From Tannerella sp. (GTDB lineage: Bacteria; Bacteroidota; Bacteroidia; Bacteroidales; Tannerellaceae), in assembly GCA_031282485.1 (NCBI GenBank), contig JAITDQ010000384.1, positions 1 to 11,783 on the forward strand: a stretch of DNA of 11,783 nucleotides, in the 5' to 3' direction. Positions 7,663-11,783 of the stretch are shown here, one piece after another (positions within the stretch are counted from its first letter, which is position 1; each line of letters begins with the position of its first letter). Position numbers and translations under genes: made by a program. The notes beneath the pieces are model-generated. The model was not told where the DNA came from and made no database searches. It was given only the letters and a program-made list of their open reading frames with translations.

Positions 7663-8304
7663 TTATTTTTTAGGATATCCGACCGGATTGTTAAGCATTA
7701 TGTATTGCTTGTCCGTTAGTTTAAACGCTTTCGTAAGCTCCTCTTTGTCCATCGTGGCGCGGGGTACGGTCGACAGGCCTGCTGCCGAGCAGAATACATT
7801 GATATTCTGGCATACGATACCCGCGTCCATAGCCGCTATCAGACGGGTATTTTCATTGGACGGGTCTCCGAGTTTTTCGAGATTGGCCACAAGCACAATA
7901 CTTAAAGGAGCCGTTGTCACAAAATCCTGTCCTCCTGCGACGGCATTTCTGTAATCGCCCGTTGAGAGCGGGTTCAAAGTGTTACTGCCGGCGTCGTACA
8001 GGTATGTCCCGTCTTTGCGTACTACGTACACATCAATTTCCTGGCGGTTCATTGCGGAAGGAGCCGTCCGGTTTCCGTTGCTGCGATTTACGCCGTTAGC
8101 CGCCCATAGCAGATCCGACAAGTCCTGTAAGGAAATGTCTTTCGCGTCATACTCACGCTCCGAATGTCTTTCGGACAGCGCTTTCATTACTGCAGAACCG
8201 CGGGATTTGTCCGGCCGGTTGAGCTTGATCGTCTGCAGTTCCTGTGAATAAACATTTGATAGTGTCATAAGTAAAACAGTTAAAATAACAACAATCTTTC
8301 TCAT
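7663..8304 (-). CDS. Exported nitroreductase-family (SagB-like) FMN protein
   Basis: A 213-residue nitroreductase-fold protein with a signal peptide. Features typical of FMN-binding nitroreductases are RHSEREY near residue 46 (Arg/Ser contacts to the FMN phosphate), LLWAANGVNR around 66, PSAMNRQ near 82-88, and the late segment AAMDAGIVCQNI around 152-163. The start is placed at the ATG at 8304 because it gives a clean signal peptide (MRK, hydrophobic core, then SNVYSQ). A longer frame reaches back to 8406, but its first codon is TTG, it overlaps the end of the transporter gene and it adds 34 residues encoded by the stem-loop region, so I reject it. Members of this subfamily are annotated as nitroreductase or SagB-type dehydrogenase; the natural substrate is unknown. 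Presence of a signal peptide implies a periplasmic or lipid-side location. It lies 91 bp downstream of exuT and 11 bp upstream of a metallophosphoesterase gene. Confidence 0.82.
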   Translation of the reverse strand: MRKIVVILTVLLMTLSNVYSQELQTIKLNRPDKSRGSAVMKALSERHSEREYDAKDISLQDLSDLLWAANGVNRSNGNRTAPSAMNRQEIDVYVVRKDGTYLYDAGSNTLNPLSTGDYRNAVAGGQDFVTTAPLSIVLVANLEKLGDPSNENTRLIAAMDAGIVCQNINVFCSAAGLSTVPRATMDKEELTKAFKLTDKQYIMLNNPVGYPKK

Positions 8305-8335
8305 AATTAATAAGTTTATATTTGTAAACAGTAAG

Positions 8336-8391
8336 TATGCAGCGGAAAAGATGTCCTTTTGAACGGAAGGCCGTCTGTTGTCCGCTGCATA
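8336..8391 (-). repeat. 11-bp perfect inverted repeat / branched stem-loop after exuT
   Basis: TATGCAGCGGA at 8336-8346 is perfectly complementary to TCCGCTGCATA at 8381-8391. Inside the 34-nt loop two further short hairpins can form: AAAG 8347-8350 with CTTT 8356-8359, and ACGG 8363-8366 with CCGT 8371-8374, giving a possible three-way junction. The structure begins 4 nt after the exuT stop codon (TAG, 8398-8396) and ends 31 nt before the nitroreductase ATG. No T-run follows on the minus strand, so it does not look like a standard intrinsic terminator; it may be an mRNA 3'-end stabiliser, a partial terminator/attenuator, or a remnant of a small palindromic element. The inverted repeat is seen directly; the role is inference. 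Confidence 0.7.
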
Positions 8392-8395
8392 ATTC

Positions 8396-9865
8396 CTAAA
8401 TTTCAATAAGTTTGTATCTGGGGACTAATGCTTTCATTATCGTCCATCCGATCAGGTAGGCAACGGCGCAGATACAGAATATAACGAAATATCCTGCCGG
8501 TTTGCCTTCAAAACTCATAAACTGCATGTTCGTTTCCCCGGCATAAACAAAGAGTTTCCCGGCACAATACTGCAAAATCATGGAACCGACGCCTCCCGCC
8601 ATACCGCCGATACCGGTAACGGTGGCGATAGCGCCTTTGGGGAACATGTCGCCAATGGTCGAAAACAGGTTGGCGCTCCACGCTTGATGCGCCGCACAAC
8701 CCATGGAGATTAGCAATACCGGAATCCATGCGGCATTTTTGCCAAGCCCGGCAAATTGCATGCCAAGCGGTTGTGCCAGCAATACCAGAAGCGGGAAAAA
8801 TGCAAATATCAACATGGCTTTCATCCGCGCCGCATAAGGATTCTGTCCGCTGCGGTTAATGAAGATAGTCGGCAGCTTCCCCCCGAAAATGGAAAGTACG
8901 GTTACGATGGCGTAAAGCGTAAAGATAAGCGCCATTCCAAGACCTTCGGACATCTTTATCTCGAATTGCATGTTCAGGTAGGATGGCGTCCAGAAAAGGA
9001 AAAACCACCAGACCCCGTCGGTCATGAATTTACCTGTGGCGAAAGCCCACGTTTGTTTGTATGTGAAGCATTGCAGGAAGGGCAATTTTCCTTCTTCCTG
9101 TTTTTTCGCCGGCGCCTCTTCATCCGTCTGTTCATATTTGTCCTGTTCTATGTATTCGAGTTCAAGCGAGCTGACATGTTTGTTTTTAGCGGGCTTTTCA
9201 TAAAGGAATACCCAGAATCCCATCCAGATGAAGCCGAGTACGCCAATGATGATAAATGCCATTTCCCAGCCGAAGTGTTTAGCCAGAGGCGGGATGGACA
9301 AGGGGGCAAAAAGTGCGCCGATAGATGCGCCGGCATTGAAAATAGAAGTTGCGTAAGCGCGGTCTTTTTTGGGAAAATATTCGGCCGTAGCTTTGATTGC
9401 TGCGGGGAAATTACCCGCTTCACCGAGCGCCAGTATGCATCGCGCCACAAGGAAACAGTACATGCTGATAGTTGCAATCATCACGGCCACATCGCCGGTG
9501 GCTTTCGTCAATTCCGCGGCATTATGCAGTCCGACCGTCATTTCGGTGACGACGCCACAACCGGCATGCAGACAGGCGCCGACACTCCATACGCCGATAG
9601 ACCACAGGAAGCCTTTTTTCGTGCCCATCCACTCTACAAACCGGCCGGCAAAAAGCATGCATATCGCATAAAAAATAGAGAACACGGACGTGATTTTTCC
9701 GTAATGTTCCTCATTCCAGTGAAATTCGGGCTTGATAAACTCGTCCCATGTCAATGATAATACTTGTCTGTCCAAATAATTAATTGTTGTTGCAAAAAAC
9801 AGCATCGCACATATCACCCAGCGATAGTTTGTCATTTTCCCCAATGATTGAGATAGATTATTCAT
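8396..9865 (-). CDS. exuT: Hexuronate transporter, MFS anion:cation symporter family
   Basis: A 489-residue major facilitator of the ACS family, most like hexuronate (glucuronate/galacturonate) transporters of Bacteroidota; it would import uronates by proton symport across the inner membrane. Visible features are the first helix with NYLDRQVLS (about residues 29-37; the Arg is typical of the family), the loop-2/3 region FAGRFVEWMGTKKG (72-85), the long family signature ALGEAGNFPAAIKATAEYFPKK in helix 4-5 (146-167), a polar central loop rich in Glu/Lys at about 224-262, and about twelve hydrophobic helices. About 30 extra residues (~105-130) sit between helices 3 and 4, which I recall as common to Bacteroidota members. 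Specificity for hexuronate is supported by its position 27 bp after kdgK and close to uxaC. Start ATG 9865; an internal Met at residue 11 is an alternative. A long antisense frame over this gene is a shadow. Confidence 0.88.
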   Translation of the reverse strand: MNNLSQSLGKMTNYRWVICAMLFFATTINYLDRQVLSLTWDEFIKPEFHWNEEHYGKITSVFSIFYAICMLFAGRFVEWMGTKKGFLWSIGVWSVGACLHAGCGVVTEMTVGLHNAAELTKATGDVAVMIATISMYCFLVARCILALGEAGNFPAAIKATAEYFPKKDRAYATSIFNAGASIGALFAPLSIPPLAKHFGWEMAFIIIGVLGFIWMGFWVFLYEKPAKNKHVSSLELEYIEQDKYEQTDEEAPAKKQEEGKLPFLQCFTYKQTWAFATGKFMTDGVWWFFLFWTPSYLNMQFEIKMSEGLGMALIFTLYAIVTVLSIFGGKLPTIFINRSGQNPYAARMKAMLIFAFFPLLVLLAQPLGMQFAGLGKNAAWIPVLLISMGCAAHQAWSANLFSTIGDMFPKGAIATVTGIGGMAGGVGSMILQYCAGKLFVYAGETNMQFMSFEGKPAGYFVIFCICAVAYLIGWTIMKALVPRYKLIEI

Positions 9866-9892
9866 AATATATAATTTAAATGTTAATAATCA

Positions 9893-10936
9893 TTACCTTG
9901 ATACGCGGCCGGAACCGTCGCCTTTCATCAGATTTTCCACTTCTGCGACAGTTATCAGGTTGAAATCCCCGTATATCGTATGTTTCAGGCAGGACGCCGC
10001 AACGGCAAAATCGAGCGCTTTCCGGTCATCCGCCGGATAGGTTATCAGCCCGTAGATCAGTCCGCCCATGAAAGAATCGCCGCCGCCTACGCGGTCTACG
10101 ATATGCGTTATATCATAACGTTTTGACTGTTTAAGCGTGCTGTCCGAATACAGGACTCCGCCCCACGTGTTATGGTTTGCGTTTATTGCCCCGCGCAGTG
10201 TGACAATCATTTTTTTGCAGCGTGGAAAGCGTTTCATCATTTGCGTACATACGGATTCAAATTCGGCTGCGTTTACTTCGCCGCCGGTTGATGTTGCGTC
10301 GAATCCTTCCGGTTTTATCCCGAATACTTTTTCGCAGTCTTCCTCGTTGCCGAGAATGATGTCGCAACCTGCTACGAGCGCCGGCATCACTTCGGCAGCC
10401 GTTTTCCCGTATTTCCACAGGTTTTTGCGATAATTAAGGTCGCATGAAACCGTTATACCCGCTTCATTAGCTGTTTTCACCGCTTCGAGGCATGCTTCCG
10501 CCGCGCCCTGTGATAAGGCGGGCGTTATGCCCGTCCAGTGGAACCATTGTGCATCCCTGAATACTTCTTTCCAGTTGATCATGCCTTTTTCGATGGTCGC
10601 AATGGAGGAACCGGCACGGTCGTATACAACTTTTGATGCGCGTGACACGGCTCCCGTTTCCAGAAAATAAATGCCCATGCGATCGCCTCCGCGGATGATA
10701 TTGTTTACGCGCACATTGTGAGATCGCAAATTCATAATACAGGCTTCTGCGATGTCGTTCTTAGGAAGGCGCGTTACAAAATCCGCTTCCAGACCGTAGT
10801 TGGCGAGTGATACGGCTACGTTGGCTTCGCCTCCTCCGAATGTGGCGCTGTATTCGTTTGCCTGAGAGAAACGCAGATAACCCGGCGTTGCCAGACGCAA
10901 CATGATTTCTCCGAATGTTACTATTTTTTTACCCAT
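9893..10936 (-). CDS. kdgK: 2-dehydro-3-deoxygluconokinase (PfkB family)
   Basis: A 347-residue PfkB-family sugar kinase expected to phosphorylate 2-keto-3-deoxygluconate to KDPG in the cytoplasm, the step before KDPG aldolase in uronate breakdown. The N-terminus IVTFGEIMLRL followed by FGGGEANVAVSLA (33-45) is the typical substrate-binding start of the family. The catalytic signature at the C-terminal side is DRVGGGDSFMGG (281-292) with Asp287 as the likely catalytic base; the anion hole reads GGGD rather than the more usual GAGD. WFHWTGITPAL (131-141) and CDLNYRKNLW (175-184, contains the Asp-x-Asn-x-Arg seen in KDG kinases) also support the KDG kinase subgroup. It is flanked by uxaC (28 bp upstream) and exuT (27 bp downstream) on the same strand. 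Assignment rests on sequence motifs plus this context. Confidence 0.9.
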   Translation of the reverse strand: MGKKIVTFGEIMLRLATPGYLRFSQANEYSATFGGGEANVAVSLANYGLEADFVTRLPKNDIAEACIMNLRSHNVRVNNIIRGGDRMGIYFLETGAVSRASKVVYDRAGSSIATIEKGMINWKEVFRDAQWFHWTGITPALSQGAAEACLEAVKTANEAGITVSCDLNYRKNLWKYGKTAAEVMPALVAGCDIILGNEEDCEKVFGIKPEGFDATSTGGEVNAAEFESVCTQMMKRFPRCKKMIVTLRGAINANHNTWGGVLYSDSTLKQSKRYDITHIVDRVGGGDSFMGGLIYGLITYPADDRKALDFAVAASCLKHTIYGDFNLITVAEVENLMKGDGSGRVSR

Positions 10937-10964
10937 ATTTCTTTATTATCGTTTATACCAAAAT

Positions 10965-11783
10965 TTAAAACCTGAAAAAATCCCTTGCGTTATAATAGCT
11001 TATGTTTTCCACCATTTGTCCGATAAAGTCAATTTCCGAAGCCGGCAGCTGTCCGCTTTCCACATCATTGCCGAGGAGATTGCAGAGTGTGCGGCGGAAA
11101 TATTCGTGGCGGGGATACGACAGGAAACTGCGCGAATCGGTCAACATGCCGACAAAACGGCTTAACAGTCCGAGTACCGACAGCGCGTTCAGCTGTTTCT
11201 CCATCCCGTTTTTCTGGTCGAGGAACCACCAGCCCGAACCGAATTGCATTTTGCCTGCCGTCACGCCGTCTTGGAAATTACCGATCATCGTTGCTATTAC
11301 TTCGTTTGCGCAGGGGTTCAGATTGTAAAGAATCGTTTTTGCCAGTTTCCCGGCGCTGTTAAGCCTGTCGAAATATTTCGACATGGTTTTGGCGGTATTA
11401 AACTCTCCGATAGAGTCAAAACCCGTATCCGCCCCTATCAGCCGGAACATTTTCGTATTGTTGTCGCGTATGGCGCCGTAGTGGAATTGTTGCGTCCAGC
11501 CTGTTTCGGCGTCCATTTCCCCGAAGATAATCAGCATCGCCGATTTGTATTTCGCTATTTCTTCTTTTGTGAGCGTTGCGCCGCCGTAAACTTTGTTAAA
11601 TATCGCCTTTATTTCGGCTTCGGTATAGTCCTCCGCGTAAAATTCTTCAATGCCGTGGTCGGACAGCTTGCATCCCTGTTCCTCGAAGAACCGGTGACGC
11701 TTGTACAGGGCTTCTGCGACATCATCGAAAGAAGATATCGTCACTCCGCTCACTTCGGACAGTTTTTCGATGTAAGCGCGGAA
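10965..11783 (-). CDS. uxaC: Uronate isomerase (glucuronate/galacturonate isomerase), 5'-truncated
   Basis: C-terminal ~273 residues of uronate isomerase, which converts D-glucuronate to D-fructuronate and D-galacturonate to D-tagaturonate, the first cytoplasmic step of hexuronate catabolism. The frame is open to the window edge; the GTG at 11753 is not the real start, because ten more sensible codons (FRAYIEKLSE) precede it. Full-length enzymes have about 470 residues, so roughly the N-terminal 200 lie outside. Visible family segments are RLIGADTGFDSIGE, LAKTILYNLNP, KMQFGSGWWFLDQK and, most diagnostic, MLTDSRSFLSYPRHEYFRR with the conserved Asp/Arg active-site residues. It ends ...RDFFRF with TAA. 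The kdgK gene starts 28 bp downstream, so the order uxaC-kdgK-exuT marks a uronate operon whose upstream part is outside the window. Confidence 0.95.
   Translation of the reverse strand, partial: FRAYIEKLSEVSGVTISSFDDVAEALYKRHRFFEEQGCKLSDHGIEEFYAEDYTEAEIKAIFNKVYGGATLTKEEIAKYKSAMLIIFGEMDAETGWTQQFHYGAIRDNNTKMFRLIGADTGFDSIGEFNTAKTMSKYFDRLNSAGKLAKTILYNLNPCANEVIATMIGNFQDGVTAGKMQFGSGWWFLDQKNGMEKQLNALSVLGLLSRFVGMLTDSRSFLSYPRHEYFRRTLCNLLGNDVESGQLPASEIDFIGQMVENISYYNARDFFRF

Noticed and set aside
8336..8391. tRNA or known riboswitch in the exuT-nitroreductase gap
   Set aside because: At 56 nt with no T-loop, anticodon arm or recognised aptamer core, the stem-loop does not match a tRNA or a riboswitch class that I know.
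8305..8406. N-terminal extension of the nitroreductase-like gene to 8406
   Set aside because: The extension starts with TTG, overlaps the end of exuT, is encoded by the stem-loop region, and would hide a clean signal peptide that starts at the ATG at 8304.
8756..9757. 333-codon open frame on the plus strand antisense to exuT
   Set aside because: It lies wholly inside a well-supported transporter gene; the translation is rich in Cys, His and Arg with no domain pattern, as expected from a shadow of GC-biased codons on the opposite strand.

Overview
The window reads as an ordinary chromosomal segment of a Bacteroidales (phylum Bacteroidota) genome. The evidence is a five-repeat DUF349 protein, a small C-terminal-Phe outer-membrane barrel, a hexuronate transporter/UxaC/KdgK set of Bacteroides type, secreted SagB-like nitroreductase architecture, short AT-rich gaps without clear Shine-Dalgarno sites, and one match to the Bacteroidota promoter box TAnnTTTG. 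Genus cannot be fixed from the sequence alone. Coding density is very high: the largest gap is 91 bp, so no non-coding stretch exceeds 300 bases. There is no rRNA, tRNA, CRISPR array, IS element or phage gene that I can see.

Layout. Positions 1-2959 (plus strand): the 3' part of a DUF349 repeat protein gene (its start lies before the window), followed 23 bp later by an uncharacterised ATP-grasp-fold protein. These end head-to-head, 5 bp away, with everything else, which is on the minus strand. Read in the minus direction from the right edge: the C-terminal part of uronate isomerase uxaC (runs off the window), kdgK (2-keto-3-deoxygluconate kinase), and an ExuT-type hexuronate transporter, with gaps of 28 and 27 bp, clearly one uronate-catabolism operon. 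A 56-bp inverted-repeat structure sits directly after the transporter stop codon. Then come a periplasmic/lipid-side nitroreductase-like protein and a membrane-anchored metallophosphoesterase (11 bp apart), a probable Bacteroidota-type promoter, a second paralogous membrane-anchored metallophosphoesterase, a small outer-membrane barrel protein and a membrane-anchored MutS-like ATPase.

How the genes work together. ExuT imports glucuronate/galacturonate, UxaC isomerises them to fructuronate/tagaturonate, and KdgK phosphorylates the downstream product KDG to KDPG for aldol cleavage. The intervening reductase/dehydratase (UxuB/UxaB, UxuA/UxaA) and the aldolase KdgA are not in the window. The second minus-strand block mixes envelope proteins (two metallophosphoesterases with N-terminal membrane helices, a barrel, a membrane MutS homologue) with no single obvious pathway. 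Nothing here looks like a novel defence or mobile system; the most unexplained items are the post-exuT stem-loop, the orphan ATP-grasp protein, the membrane-bound MutS homologue and the tandem phosphoesterase pair.
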